A stretch of 64,000 nt of DNA from Pilimelia anulata. Its GTDB lineage: Bacteria; Actinomycetota; Actinomycetes; Mycobacteriales; Micromonosporaceae. Position 1 is the first letter of the stretch, and each line of letters begins with the position of its first letter. The position numbers were made by a program, and so were the translations under genes. Below the pieces are notes generated by a model. It saw only the letters and a list, made by a program, of their open reading frames with translations. It made no database searches and was not told where the DNA came from. Below are positions 7,758 to 16,539 of this stretch, piece by piece. Location: assembly GCF_014647895.1 (NCBI RefSeq), contig NZ_BMQB01000008.1, positions 1-64,000 of the forward strand. The letters are read 5' to 3'.

Positions 7758-8675
7758 TCAGGAGTCGAGGCGGCGCAGGTAGCACCACTCGATGTCGGCG
7801 GGGCGGTAGCCGAGGCGGGTGTTGACGGCGAGCATCGGGGCGTTCACCGCGTCGTTGCCCGCGTACGCCGCCCGCAGCCCCGCCGCCGCGGCCCGCCGCA
7901 GCGCCTCGATCTTCGCCAGCCGGGCGTACCCCTGGCCGCGGAACTCGCGCAGCGTCCCGGTGCCGGCCGACAGCACCCGGCCGCCGGCCCGGTCGGCGTC
8001 CAGCAGCGCCACCGCCACGCACCGGCCGTCGACCAGCGTGGCGGTGCTGAGGTCCTTGTCCAGGTCGAGGCGGGTCCACACGTCGGCGTCCCAGTCGGCC
8101 CGGCTGACCCGGTCGAAGCTGACCGTGCCCGGCTCGTCGGCCATCGTGGCGGTGTCGACGGAGTACAGCTCGTCGGGGTCGACCGCCGACCAGGGCAGCA
8201 CGGTCACGCCCGGCGGCAGCGGCTCGGCCGGCGGCGGGTTGGCCAGGTCGAGGCGGCTGATCCGGGACTCGTCCACCGGGCGGAAGCCGTGCCCGGCGGC
8301 GAAGCCGGCCGTGGGCAGCGTGGCGGGCCCCCAGGCGGTGACCCGGCGGGCGCCGACGCCGGCCAGGTGCTCCAGCAGCCGCGCCAGCAGCACGGAGCCG
8401 ACCTGCTGGCGGCGGGCCGGCTCGTCGACGATGACCTGCACGTGCGCCTGGCCCGGCTCGCTGGTCATCGTGTTGAGGTGGGCGCGGCCCGTGCCGAGCA
8501 CCGCGCCGTCGCGCTCGGCGACGAACCGGGCGGCGCCGGCGCGCGGGTCCGCGTCGTCGCGGGCCCACCGCTGCCGCAGGCCGGCCTCCGTGCCCGCCTG
8601 CCAGGGCGCGACCGCCGTCCGCAAGCGGTGGAAGTGCGGCAGGTCGGCGGGCCCGGCGGGCCGGATCGTGGTCAT
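7758..8675 (-). CDS. GNAT N-acetyltransferase with two tandem GNAT domains
   Basis: A 305-residue protein carrying two GNAT folds (about 1-140 and 165-305). The first has an acetyl-CoA loop region around RRQQVGSVLLARLLEHL, the second around FRGQGYARLAKIEALRRA. Tandem GNATs of this size occur widely in actinobacteria, where one half may be non-catalytic. The acceptor is unknown. The ATG is preceded by GGGAGG with a TACAAA box just upstream, so either a very short leader or a leaderless mRNA is possible. It converges on the enoyl-CoA hydratase gene. Confidence 0.88.
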   Translation of the reverse strand: MTTIRPAGPADLPHFHRLRTAVAPWQAGTEAGLRQRWARDDADPRAGAARFVAERDGAVLGTGRAHLNTMTSEPGQAHVQVIVDEPARRQQVGSVLLARLLEHLAGVGARRVTAWGPATLPTAGFAAGHGFRPVDESRISRLDLANPPPAEPLPPGVTVLPWSAVDPDELYSVDTATMADEPGTVSFDRVSRADWDADVWTRLDLDKDLSTATLVDGRCVAVALLDADRAGGRVLSAGTGTLREFRGQGYARLAKIEALRRAAAAGLRAAYAGNDAVNAPMLAVNTRLGYRPADIEWCYLRRLDS

Positions 8676-8759
8676 GCCTCCCTTTGTACCGGGACCGGCA
8701 ACCGATTTCCGGTGCCCGGCTGCGCCGGCCGGGGCCGGCGGGCCCCTAGGATCGGCGGG

Positions 8760-9674
8760 GTGACCCGCCCGCTGCTCGCCGTCGACGCCCCCAGCCTGTA
8801 CTTCCGCGCGTACCACGGCATCCCCGAGTCGGCCGCCCGGACCGACGCCGGGGAGCCGGTCAACGCCGTGCGCGGCTTCCTGGACATGCTGGCCACCCTC
8901 ATCCGCACCCGCCGGCCGGGCCGGGTGGTGTGCGCGCTGGACGCCGACTGGCGCCCCGCGTTCCGGGTGGAGCTGCTGCCCAGCTACAAGACGCACCGGG
9001 TGGCCACCGGCGACGCCGAGGAGATCCCGGACGGGCTGAGCCCGCAGGTGCCGGTCATCCTCGAGGTGCTCGATGCCGTCGGGATCGCCGTGTTCGGGGT
9101 GGCCGGGTACGAGGCCGACGATGTCCTCGGCACGCTGGCCACCGTCGCGCCCGCGCCGGTCGAGGTCGTCTCCGGGGACCGGGACCTGTTCCAGCTCGTC
9201 GACGACGCCCGCGGGGTGCGGCTGCTGTACTGCGGGCGGGGCGTGGCGAAGCTGGAGGACTGCGACGACGCCGCCGTCCGGGCCAAGTACGGCGTCCCGG
9301 CCGCGGCGTACGCCGACTTCGCCGCGCTGCGCGGGGATCCGTCCGACGGGCTGCCCGGCGTCGCCGGCGTCGGCGAGAAGACCGCGGCCCGGCTGATCGA
9401 CCGGTACGGCAGCCTCGCCGGCATCGTCGCCGGCATCGCCGACGACGCCGCGGCGTTCGCGCCGGGGCTGCGCGGCAAGCTCGCCGCCGCGACCGACTAC
9501 CTGGCGGTGGCGCCGGGCGTGGTCAACGTGGTCCGGGACGTGCCGCTGCCCGCGCACGACGCCGACCTGCCCGCCGTGCCGGCGGACCCGGACCGGCTGG
9601 TGGAGCTGGCGCAGCGGTGGAACATCGCCGGGCCGGCCCGGCGACTGGTCGACGCCCTGGTCACCGCGGCCTGA
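8760..9674 (+). CDS. 5'-3' exonuclease (PolA N-terminal-like, FEN family)
   Basis: A 304-residue stand-alone homologue of the 5' nuclease domain of DNA polymerase I. Metal-binding motifs are LLAVDAPSLYFRAYHG (Asp9), YEADD (117-121) and SGDRD (138-142), followed by the helix-hairpin-helix GDPSDGLPGVAGVGEKTA (192-209). Such enzymes remove RNA primers and flaps during replication and repair. GTG start; CCTAGGAT places a TAGGAT box at 8747-8752, 7 nt upstream, indicating a leaderless transcript. Its position next to helY and tatCA matches the mycobacterial order. Confidence 0.93.
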   Translation: MTRPLLAVDAPSLYFRAYHGIPESAARTDAGEPVNAVRGFLDMLATLIRTRRPGRVVCALDADWRPAFRVELLPSYKTHRVATGDAEEIPDGLSPQVPVILEVLDAVGIAVFGVAGYEADDVLGTLATVAPAPVEVVSGDRDLFQLVDDARGVRLLYCGRGVAKLEDCDDAAVRAKYGVPAAAYADFAALRGDPSDGLPGVAGVGEKTAARLIDRYGSLAGIVAGIADDAAAFAPGLRGKLAAATDYLAVAPGVVNVVRDVPLPAHDADLPAVPADPDRLVELAQRWNIAGPARRLVDALVTAA

Positions 9675-9714
9675 ACCGGCGGCCCGGCGCGGGCCGGATG
9701 GGGGGCCGGCCGGG

Positions 9715-10134
9715 TCAGACCCAGAGGCCGAGGAGCGCGCCCATCAGCATCGCCGCCAGCACGTCGTGGGCGCCGTCCAGGACGCTCAGCGCCACCGGCC
9801 GCTGGGCGAACCCGTTGTGGATGAAGTGCGCCCCGGCCCGCAGCACCAGCGCCAGCACGCCGGCCAGCAGCACGCCCTCGCCGACGCCGTGCGCGTCCGT
9901 GGCCAGCATCAGCGCGTTCAGCGTCGCGGCGCTGGCCAGCGCCACCACCGCCAGGATGCCGAACTGGGCGCCCATCCCCCCGGGGTCGCCGTCGGTCCGG
10001 ACGCCCGCGAGCGCCGCCCAGCGCGCCCCGAACACCCGCTGGTGGTACCAGACGTACCCGACCGCGAAGTTCGACAGGGCGGCGAGCACCACCGCGAGCC
10101 AGCTCACCTCGCCGAACGCCTCGAACAGCTCCAT
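9715..10134 (-). CDS. DUF1761 family membrane protein
   Basis: A 139-residue protein with four predicted membrane helices (about 10-30, 58-78, 83-100 and 117-138). It carries the N-terminal pattern LSNFAVGYVWYHQRVFGARWAAL typical of DUF1761 proteins. Function is not established. A GGGAGGTG ribosome-binding site supports the ATG. A membrane protein gene lies at the equivalent place beside helY in M. tuberculosis, but I cannot show orthology. Confidence 0.83.
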   Translation of the reverse strand: MELFEAFGEVSWLAVVLAALSNFAVGYVWYHQRVFGARWAALAGVRTDGDPGGMGAQFGILAVVALASAATLNALMLATDAHGVGEGVLLAGVLALVLRAGAHFIHNGFAQRPVALSVLDGAHDVLAAMLMGALLGLWV

Positions 10135-10254
10135 GGCGATACACCTCCCGTGTGTACGGCGGTACGGGGGTGGGACGCCCCGGCGCGGGGTCGGGCGCCG
10201 GTCGAGATCCGATCTTTACCGGGGCGTGGCCGCGGCGTCACCGCCGGCCGGGCG

Positions 10255-12996
10255 TCAGGCCATCGTCGAGTACGCCAGCACCCCGCGCCGGACCGCGCTC
10301 ATCGCGTCCCTGGCCGCCGAGCGCAGCGCGGGCGGCGCGCCGGCCGCCTCGGCGAGCTGGCCGAGCAGGTCCAGGACCTGCCGGGACCAGCGGACGAAGT
10401 CGCCGGCCGGCATGTCCCCGTCGGCGTGGCTGGCCAGCACCTTCGCCAGCGCCTCGCCGCGGGCCCAGCGCAGCATCGGCCAGACGAAGCCGAGGTCCGG
10501 CTCGCGGCTCAGTTCCAGCCCGGCCGCCGACTCGGCGGTGCGCAGCCCGTCCCACAGCCGCAGGGTCGCGTCGACCGCGTCGCCGATCGGGCCGTGCGGC
10601 ACCGCCACCCGGTCCTCGGCCTCCCGGCGCGCCTCGTACACCAGCACCGACACCGCCGCGGCCAGCTCGGCCGGGGCGAGCCCGTCCCACACCCCGGCCC
10701 GGACGCACTCGGCGACCAGCAGGTCGGCCTCCGTCCAGATCCGGGACAGCATCCGGCCCGCGTCGGTGACCTCCCGGCCGCCGGGGCCGGCGGTCAGGTA
10801 GCCGCGCTCGGTGAGCACCGCGCACACCCGGTCGAACGTGCGGGCCAGCGAGTTCGTCCGGTGCGCCACCTTGTCCCGCAAGCCGCGGGTCTCCCGGTCC
10901 AGCCGGTGCCGGCGCTCCGCCCAGCGGGCGTGCTCCTCCCGCTCGGCGCAGGCGTGGCAGGGGTGCCGGCGGAGCTGCGCGCGCAGGCCGGTCAGGGCGT
11001 CGTCCTCGCCGGCGCGGGCCCGGCCGGGGCGGCGGCCGGCGCGCCGCGGCACGTCCAGCCGGCGCAGCTCGGCGGCCAGGTCGCGGCGGGCCGCCGGGTT
11101 GCGGGCCTGGAACCCCTTCGGTACGCGCAGCCGGCCCAGCGCCGCCACCGGCGTCGGGAAGTCCGACGTGGACAGCCGCCCGGCCCACCGGTCCTCGGTC
11201 AGCACCAGCGGGCGCGGCTCGCCGCTGTGCGCGGTGCCGGGGTCCAGGACGACGGCCAGGCCGGCGCGGCGGCCGCTCGGCACCTGGATCACGTCGCCGG
11301 GGCGCAGCGCGCGCAGCGCGTCGAGGGCGGCCGCCCGGCGCAGCTCCTGCGACGCCCGGGCCAGCTCCCGCTCCCGGTCGGCGATCGCCACCCGGATCGC
11401 GAAGTACGCGGCGAAGTCGCCGTGGTGGCACTCGGCCTCGGCGCCGTGCGCGTCCATCGCCGCCTGGTTGCGCTGGACCTGCTGGGCCAGCCCGACCACC
11501 GACCGGTCGGCCTGGAACTGGGCGAACGACGATTCCAGCAGCGCCCGGGCCCGGTCGATGCCGACCGAGCCGACCAGGTTGACGGCCATGTTGTACGACG
11601 GGCGGAAGCTGGACCGCAGCGGGTACGTCCGGGTCGAGGCCAGCCCCGCGACGTGCCGCGGGTCGACCTCCGGCGCCCAGAGCACGACCGCGTGCCCCTC
11701 GACGTCGATGCCGCGCCGGCCGGCGCGGCCGGTGAGCTGCGTGTACTCCCCCGGCGTCAGGTCCACGTGCGCCTCGCCGTTGAACTTGACCAGCCGCTCC
11801 AGGACCACGCACCGGGCCGGCATGTTGATGCCCAGCGCCAGCGTCTCGGTGGCGAAGACGGCCTTGACCAGCCCCTCGACGAACAGCTCCTCGACGGTCT
11901 CCTTGAACGCCGGCAGCATCCCCGCGTGGTGCGCGGCGATGCCCCGTTCCAGGCCGTCGCGCCAGTCCCAGTAGCCGAGCGCCGCCAGGTCCTCGTGCGG
12001 GATGTCGGCGCCGCGCCGCTCGACGATCCGGCGGATCGCCTCCCGCTCGTCCGGGCTGGTCAGCCGCAGCCCGGCGGCCAGGCACTGCTGCACGGCCGCG
12101 TCGCAGCCGGCCCGGCTGAAGATGAACACGATCGCCGGCAGCAGGTTCTCCCGGTCGAGCCGCTCGATCACCTCGTGCCGCGGCGGCGGCGTCCACCGCC
12201 GGCCCCGGCCCGGCCGCCCGCGCAGCGGGCCGGCCTCGCTGATCCGGCGCAGCGACTCCCGGCTGTACCGCAGCAGCTCGGGGTGCACCTCGTGGGCGCG
12301 GGCGGCGTCGGAGTCGTGGAACAGGTCGAACATCCGCCGGTTCACCAGCATGTGCGGCCACAGCGGGACCGGCCGGTGCTCGCTGACGATCACCCGGGTC
12401 CGGCCGCGGACGGTGACCAGCCAGTCGGCGAACTCCTCCGCGTTGGACACCGTCGCCGACAGCGACACCACGGTCACCGACGGCGGGAGGTGGATGATCA
12501 CCTCCTCCCAGACGGCGCCGCGCAGCCGGTCGGCGAGGTAGTGCACCTCGTCCATCACCACGTACGACAGGCCGTCCAGGGCCGGCGAGCCGGCGTAGAG
12601 CATGTTGCGCAGGACCTCGGTCGTCATCACGACCACCGGGGCGTCGCCGTTGACGGCGTTGTCGCCGGTCAGCAGGCCCACGTTGGCGGCGCCGTGGTGG
12701 GCGACGAGGTCGTGGTACTTCTGGTTGGACAGCGCCTTGATCGGCGTGGTGTAGAAGCACTTGCGCTGCTGGCGCAGGGCCAGGTGCACCGCGAACTCGC
12801 CCACGACCGTCTTGCCGGCGCCGGTCGGCGCGCACACCAGGACGCCCTCGCCCTGCTCGAGCGCCTCGCAGGCCGCGCGCTGGAAGTCGTCGAGGTCGAA
12901 GGCGCGGGTCGGCAGGAAATCGGTCAGCGCCGGGAACCCGGCGGCCATGGCCGCCCGCTGGCGCGCCGCCGCGTACCGCTCGGCCGGCGAGGTCAT
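10255..12996 (-). CDS. helY: Mtr4/Ski2-like DExH-box RNA helicase HelY
   Basis: A 913-residue superfamily-2 helicase of the actinobacterial HelY type. Walker A APTGAGKT at 56-63, motif Ia TTPIKALSNQKYHDL, motif II DEVH at 149-152, motif III SAT at 180-182, a second RecA domain with GINMPAR and QLTGRAGRRG (motif VI), then a C-terminal DSHCT-like region. Several cysteines (CHACAE region) sit in the insert before it. HelY proteins are ATP-dependent RNA helicases thought to aid RNA turnover. The start is set by TACGCT (13003-13008), 6 nt before the ATG, giving a leaderless mRNA. Confidence 0.94.
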   Translation of the reverse strand: MTSPAERYAAARQRAAMAAGFPALTDFLPTRAFDLDDFQRAACEALEQGEGVLVCAPTGAGKTVVGEFAVHLALRQQRKCFYTTPIKALSNQKYHDLVAHHGAANVGLLTGDNAVNGDAPVVVMTTEVLRNMLYAGSPALDGLSYVVMDEVHYLADRLRGAVWEEVIIHLPPSVTVVSLSATVSNAEEFADWLVTVRGRTRVIVSEHRPVPLWPHMLVNRRMFDLFHDSDAARAHEVHPELLRYSRESLRRISEAGPLRGRPGRGRRWTPPPRHEVIERLDRENLLPAIVFIFSRAGCDAAVQQCLAAGLRLTSPDEREAIRRIVERRGADIPHEDLAALGYWDWRDGLERGIAAHHAGMLPAFKETVEELFVEGLVKAVFATETLALGINMPARCVVLERLVKFNGEAHVDLTPGEYTQLTGRAGRRGIDVEGHAVVLWAPEVDPRHVAGLASTRTYPLRSSFRPSYNMAVNLVGSVGIDRARALLESSFAQFQADRSVVGLAQQVQRNQAAMDAHGAEAECHHGDFAAYFAIRVAIADRERELARASQELRRAAALDALRALRPGDVIQVPSGRRAGLAVVLDPGTAHSGEPRPLVLTEDRWAGRLSTSDFPTPVAALGRLRVPKGFQARNPAARRDLAAELRRLDVPRRAGRRPGRARAGEDDALTGLRAQLRRHPCHACAEREEHARWAERRHRLDRETRGLRDKVAHRTNSLARTFDRVCAVLTERGYLTAGPGGREVTDAGRMLSRIWTEADLLVAECVRAGVWDGLAPAELAAAVSVLVYEARREAEDRVAVPHGPIGDAVDATLRLWDGLRTAESAAGLELSREPDLGFVWPMLRWARGEALAKVLASHADGDMPAGDFVRWSRQVLDLLGQLAEAAGAPPALRSAARDAMSAVRRGVLAYSTMA

Positions 12997-13002
12997 CTCG
13001 CA

Positions 13003-13008
13003 AGCGTA
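13003..13008 (-). promoter_or_regulatory. -10 box (TACGCT) of leaderless helY transcript
   Basis: TACGCT on the minus strand ends 6 nt before the helY ATG, matching the spacing seen at about 20 other starts in the window. Confidence 0.55.
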
Positions 13009-13118
13009 GTGCCCGCGCGCCCCCGCGGCCGCACCGGGCGGGCGATCATGGACGGGCGCACCCCGTCCGGGGAACGCTCGTTTTCGGCCCGGGCGTCCGA
13101 GTCGATAGGGTGCACGGC

Positions 13119-13844
13119 GTGCCGGAACCAGCCGAGCCCCACGACCGCCCCTTCGACGCCGTCCTGTTCGACTTCCACGGCACCCTCGCCAGCGCCGAGG
13201 ACGCGGTGGCCTGGGTCAGCGGCGCCGCGGCCGCGTGCGGCCACTCCCTCGACCGCGGCCGGGCCACCGGCCTCGCCGACCGGCTGCTCACCGCCGGCCG
13301 GCCGGGCGGGCCGGCGCCCGCGCGGATCCCGCCGCACCTGGCCGAGGTGTGGGGCGACCGGGACCTGGACAGCGCCGCCCACCGGGCCGCGTACGTCGGG
13401 CTCGCCGCCACCGTCGACTGCGGCATCGACGGGCTGGCCGAGGCGCTGTACGAGCGGCACCTCGACGCGGCCCGCTGGCAGCCGTACGCCGACGCCGCCC
13501 CCACGCTGCGCGCGCTGCGCACCGCCGGCCTCGGCGTCGGGGTGGTGAGCAACACCGGCTTCGACATCCGCCCGCACCTCGCCACCCGCGGGCTGGCCGC
13601 GCTGGTCGGCGCGTGGGCGCTGTCCTACGAGGTCGGCCGCTGCATGCCCGACCCGATGATATTCCACCGGGCGGCCGCGCAGTTGCGGGTCGACCCCGAG
13701 CGGGTGCTGGTGATCGGCAGCAGCCCGGTCGACGCCGGCGCGGTCGACGCCGGCTGCACCGTCGTGGTGCTGCCGGCGGGCGCGCCGGGCGCGGTCAACG
13801 GGCTGGCCGCGGTGTGCCGGCTGGCCGGCGTGCCGCAGCCGTAG
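13119..13844 (+). CDS. HAD-like protein with degenerate catalytic motifs
   Basis: A 241-residue HAD-fold protein (core plus alpha-helical cap). Motif I is DFHGT at 18-22: the nucleophile Asp18 is kept, but the acid/base Asp is His20. Motif II SNT (144-146) is present. The Lys normally preceding PDP is Met176 (MPDP), and the motif IV GD is GS at 200-201. It may therefore be a pseudo-enzyme or have changed chemistry. The GTG at 13119 is chosen over 13110 because TAGGGT (13106-13111) lies exactly 7 nt upstream, as at other leaderless genes here. It is inserted on the opposite strand between tatC and helY. Confidence 0.85.
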   Translation: MPEPAEPHDRPFDAVLFDFHGTLASAEDAVAWVSGAAAACGHSLDRGRATGLADRLLTAGRPGGPAPARIPPHLAEVWGDRDLDSAAHRAAYVGLAATVDCGIDGLAEALYERHLDAARWQPYADAAPTLRALRTAGLGVGVVSNTGFDIRPHLATRGLAALVGAWALSYEVGRCMPDPMIFHRAAAQLRVDPERVLVIGSSPVDAGAVDAGCTVVVLPAGAPGAVNGLAAVCRLAGVPQP

Positions 13845-13904
13845 CGACGACGCCGTCCGCGGCGGCGCCGCCGGCCGGGCGCGGCGTGACCCGCCCCGGC
13901 GGGG

Positions 13905-14873
13905 TCAGGTCGTCTCGTCGTAGCGGCGGGACGTGGGCAGGGGCTCGGCCACCGGCTCGGGGGCCCCGACCGGGTCCGGCGCGGCGATCGGCTCCCGCGG
14001 GTGCGCCGCCACCGGCTCGCGCGCGGCGTCGTCCAACGGGGACAGCTCGTCGTCGTCGACCGCCGGCGCGGCGGGCTCCCGGCGGCTGCGCCGCCGGTCG
14101 TGCAGGAACGCCACCCCGAGCGCGACGAAGTACAGCAGCGACAGCGCCCCGGCCAGCAGCACCATGCCGAACGGGCCCGGGTCCGGCGTGGCCACCGCGG
14201 CGAACGCGAAGCACAGGAACACGATCACCCGCCACCAGCTCGCCAGCCGGCGGGCGCTGACCACGCCGGTGAAGTTGAGCATGAGCAGCAGCAGCGGGAA
14301 CTCGAACGCCACCCCGAACAGCAGGATCATCGTGGTGACGAACGAGATGTACGACTCCACCTCCAACTGCACCCGGGACCCGTCGTGGCCGGTGACGCCC
14401 GCCTCGATGAGGAAGAACAGGCCCTTCTCCACCACCGCGTACGCCAGCGCCGCCCCGCCCGCGAACAGCGGCGCGGCGATCGCCACGAACACGTACGCCC
14501 ACTTGCGCTCGTGCCGGTGCAGGCCCGGCGCGACGAACGCCCAGAGCTGGTACAGCCACACCGGGCCGGAGACGATCAGCCCGATCCACAGGGCGAGCTT
14601 GAGCTTGATGATGAAGCCGGTCGCCGGCGACATCTGGAAGAACGGCTGGCAGACGCCGTCCACGGTGTAGCCGGGCAGCCGGCAGTACGGCTGCTTGAGC
14701 AGGTCGTACGCGCCGTCGGCGAGGAAGAACCCGACGACGAGCCCGAGCACCACCCCGAGCGCGGCCCAGAACAGCCGGTCACGCAGCTCGCGGATGTGCT
14801 CGATCAGCGTCATCGAGCCGTCGGCGGCGCGCGCGAACCGATCCGCGCGGCGCCGCCGCAGGACGAAGGCCAT
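13905..14873 (-). CDS. tatC: Sec-independent protein translocase subunit TatC
   Basis: A 322-residue polytopic protein with six membrane helices over residues about 35-245. Family motifs include MTLIEHIRELRDRLFWA near the N-terminus, which forms part of the twin-arginine signal docking site, and FEFPLLLLMLNFTGVVS. A 65-residue Ala/Pro/Glu-rich cytoplasmic tail, longer than in enterobacterial TatC, follows a basic stretch (HDRRRSRRE). TatC recruits folded RR-precursors and works with TatA encoded 15 nt upstream. Order pafC, small protein, tatA, tatC is conserved in actinobacteria. Confidence 0.96.
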   Translation of the reverse strand: MAFVLRRRRADRFARAADGSMTLIEHIRELRDRLFWAALGVVLGLVVGFFLADGAYDLLKQPYCRLPGYTVDGVCQPFFQMSPATGFIIKLKLALWIGLIVSGPVWLYQLWAFVAPGLHRHERKWAYVFVAIAAPLFAGGAALAYAVVEKGLFFLIEAGVTGHDGSRVQLEVESYISFVTTMILLFGVAFEFPLLLLMLNFTGVVSARRLASWWRVIVFLCFAFAAVATPDPGPFGMVLLAGALSLLYFVALGVAFLHDRRRSRREPAAPAVDDDELSPLDDAAREPVAAHPREPIAAPDPVGAPEPVAEPLPTSRRYDETT

Positions 14874-14888
14874 GACCGGTACCCCGGG

Positions 14889-15179
14889 TCAGCGGTCGTG
14901 CGCGCGCTGTACCGGGTCGATGACCTCGCCCTGGGCCACCGGTGGCTTCCGGTCGGCCGGCGGGCGGTCGTCGGCCAGCGGCTGCCGGCCCGACTGCGCA
15001 TCGGCCTTCTCGGACAGGTCGTCCTTGGGCGGCGAGTCGACGAGGTCCTTCGTCTCCGCCTTCATGATCCGCAGCGAGCGGCCCAGCGCCCGAGCGGCGT
15101 CGGGCAGCCGCTTGGCGCCGAAGAGCAGCACCAGCACCGCCACCAGGAGGAGGATGTGCCAAGGCTTGAGGGCATTCAT
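14889..15179 (-). CDS. tatA: Sec-independent protein translocase subunit TatA
   Basis: A 96-residue protein with one N-terminal membrane helix (about 5-22, HILLLVAVLVLLFGAKRLP), the FGAKRLPDAARALGRSLRIM hinge and amphipathic helix typical of TatA, then a charged, disordered tail. TatA oligomerises to form the translocation path for folded proteins. The start follows a GAAAGGTG sequence about 11 nt upstream. Just before tatC on the same strand, so co-transcribed. Confidence 0.95.
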   Translation of the reverse strand: MNALKPWHILLLVAVLVLLFGAKRLPDAARALGRSLRIMKAETKDLVDSPPKDDLSEKADAQSGRQPLADDRPPADRKPPVAQGEVIDPVQRAHDR

Positions 15180-15308
15180 CGGGCCAACACACCTTTCGCG
15201 CCACGCTGTTGCGGCCGTCTTCGACAGGGTCCGGCGCGGGCAGTCGCGCCGGCCGGGCATCGATGCCCGGAGCCCGGCCCGGGCATCGCCGGGCCGCACT
15301 CCTCGATC

Positions 15309-15569
15309 CTACGCGGCGCCGTCCGCCCGCCGCTCCCCCGCGCGGTCAGCGAGCGCCGGGTGCGCGGCGAGCGCTTCGGCCCGCTCCCGCAGCGCCTCCA
15401 GCCGGCCCTGCAGGGCCCTGGCCTGCTCCTGCCTCGCCGACAGGTCGACCACGGCCCGGCGCAGCGGCCCCAGCCGGCGCAGGACCGCCCGGGCGGCGCC
15501 GCCCAGCACGAGCAGACCGAGCAGGGCACAGACGCCCCAGAGCAGCCAAATGTTCACCGACGACCCCAC
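15309..15569 (-). CDS. Small membrane-anchored coiled-coil protein
   Basis: An 86-residue protein with a single N-terminal membrane helix (about 7-27) followed by a Leu/Ala/Glu/Arg-rich predicted coiled coil (about 40-75). It sits between pafC (10 nt gap) and tatA. Function is unknown; it is not a second TatA because it lacks the FG hinge. GTG codons at 15569 and 15557 are both possible starts. Confidence 0.65.
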   Translation of the reverse strand: MGSSVNIWLLWGVCALLGLLVLGGAARAVLRRLGPLRRAVVDLSARQEQARALQGRLEALRERAEALAAHPALADRAGERRADGAA

Positions 15570-15579
15570 GAGCGTCAGC

Positions 15580-16539
15580 CTACTGCCCGGCCGGTTCGGG
15601 CGCGGCGTACGCCTGCAACGCGGCGCCCGCCTCCGCCTCGACCGCGGCCCGCAGCTCGGGCGGCGCCACCACCCGGGCGTGCGGGCCGAGGCCGAGGACG
15701 AGCCGGCGGGCCCACGCGGGGTCGGTGACCCGCAGGGTCACCTCCCACTCGGCGCCGTCCTCGGTGACGCTCTCGCACGGGTAGTACTCGGTGATCCACC
15801 GGCCGGCCCGGCCCACCCGGAGGGTGACCAGCGGCAGGTCGGGCGAGGCGCGGAACACGCCGGCGGCGAGGTCGGCGGGCGTGGCCTGCGGCGGCGGGGC
15901 GGCCGGCTCGGCCAGCTCGGTGAGCACGTCGATCCGGTCGGTGCGGAACAGCCGGACCGCGCCGGCGCTGCGGCACCACGCCTCCAGGTACGCCCGCCCG
16001 GTCGTGACGAACACCCGCAGCGGGTCGACCACCCGCCGGGTCGTGGCGTCCCGGCTGGCCGTGTAGTACGTCAGCTCCAGCGCCCGCCCGCGCTCGACCG
16101 CCGCGCGGACCTCGGCGACCCGGTCGGCGTTGCCGGGAAGGCTGACCGCGACCGGCGCCCCGGCGACGTCGCCCGCCGCCGACTCGATCTTGGCCAGGGC
16201 CCGCTCGATGGCGTCCCGGTCGGCGACGCCGGGGGTCTCGGCGAGCATCCGCAGCGCCACCACCAGGGCGAGCGCCTCGTCGGCGGTCAGCCGCAGCGGC
16301 CGGTCGATGCCGGCGTCGTAGGTGATCGTCACCCGGTCGCCGTCGAGCACCATGTCGATGAGGTCGCCGGGCCCGTAGCCGGGCAGCCCGCACACCCACA
16401 GCAGCTCCAGGTCCTCGCGGAGCTGCCGCTCGGTGATCCCGAGGTCCGCGGCGGCCTCGCCGAGCGCGATGCCGGGGCGGGCGAGCAGGTACGGCACCAG
16501 GTTCAGCAGGCGGGCCAGCCGGTCGGCCGAGGCGTTCAC
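15580..16539 (-). CDS. pafC: WYL-domain transcriptional regulator PafC
   Basis: A 319-residue protein with an N-terminal winged helix-turn-helix (about 1-70), a WYL domain (about 140-215, with RVVDPLRVFVTTGRAYLEAWC and FRTDRID) and a C-terminal WCX domain. PafB and PafC form a heterodimer that activates the mycobacterial LexA-independent DNA-damage regulon; despite the gene name they are not needed for pupylation. GTG start overlaps the pafB stop by 4 nt (GTGA), so the two are translationally coupled at equal dose. Confidence 0.93.
   Translation of the reverse strand: MNASADRLARLLNLVPYLLARPGIALGEAAADLGITERQLREDLELLWVCGLPGYGPGDLIDMVLDGDRVTITYDAGIDRPLRLTADEALALVVALRMLAETPGVADRDAIERALAKIESAAGDVAGAPVAVSLPGNADRVAEVRAAVERGRALELTYYTASRDATTRRVVDPLRVFVTTGRAYLEAWCRSAGAVRLFRTDRIDVLTELAEPAAPPPQATPADLAAGVFRASPDLPLVTLRVGRAGRWITEYYPCESVTEDGAEWEVTLRVTDPAWARRLVLGLGPHARVVAPPELRAAVEAEAGAALQAYAAPEPAGQ

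Noticed and set aside
15309..15569. Small protein next to tatA as a TatB/second TatA
   Set aside because: It has one membrane helix and a coiled coil but lacks the Phe-Gly hinge and the amphipathic helix signature.
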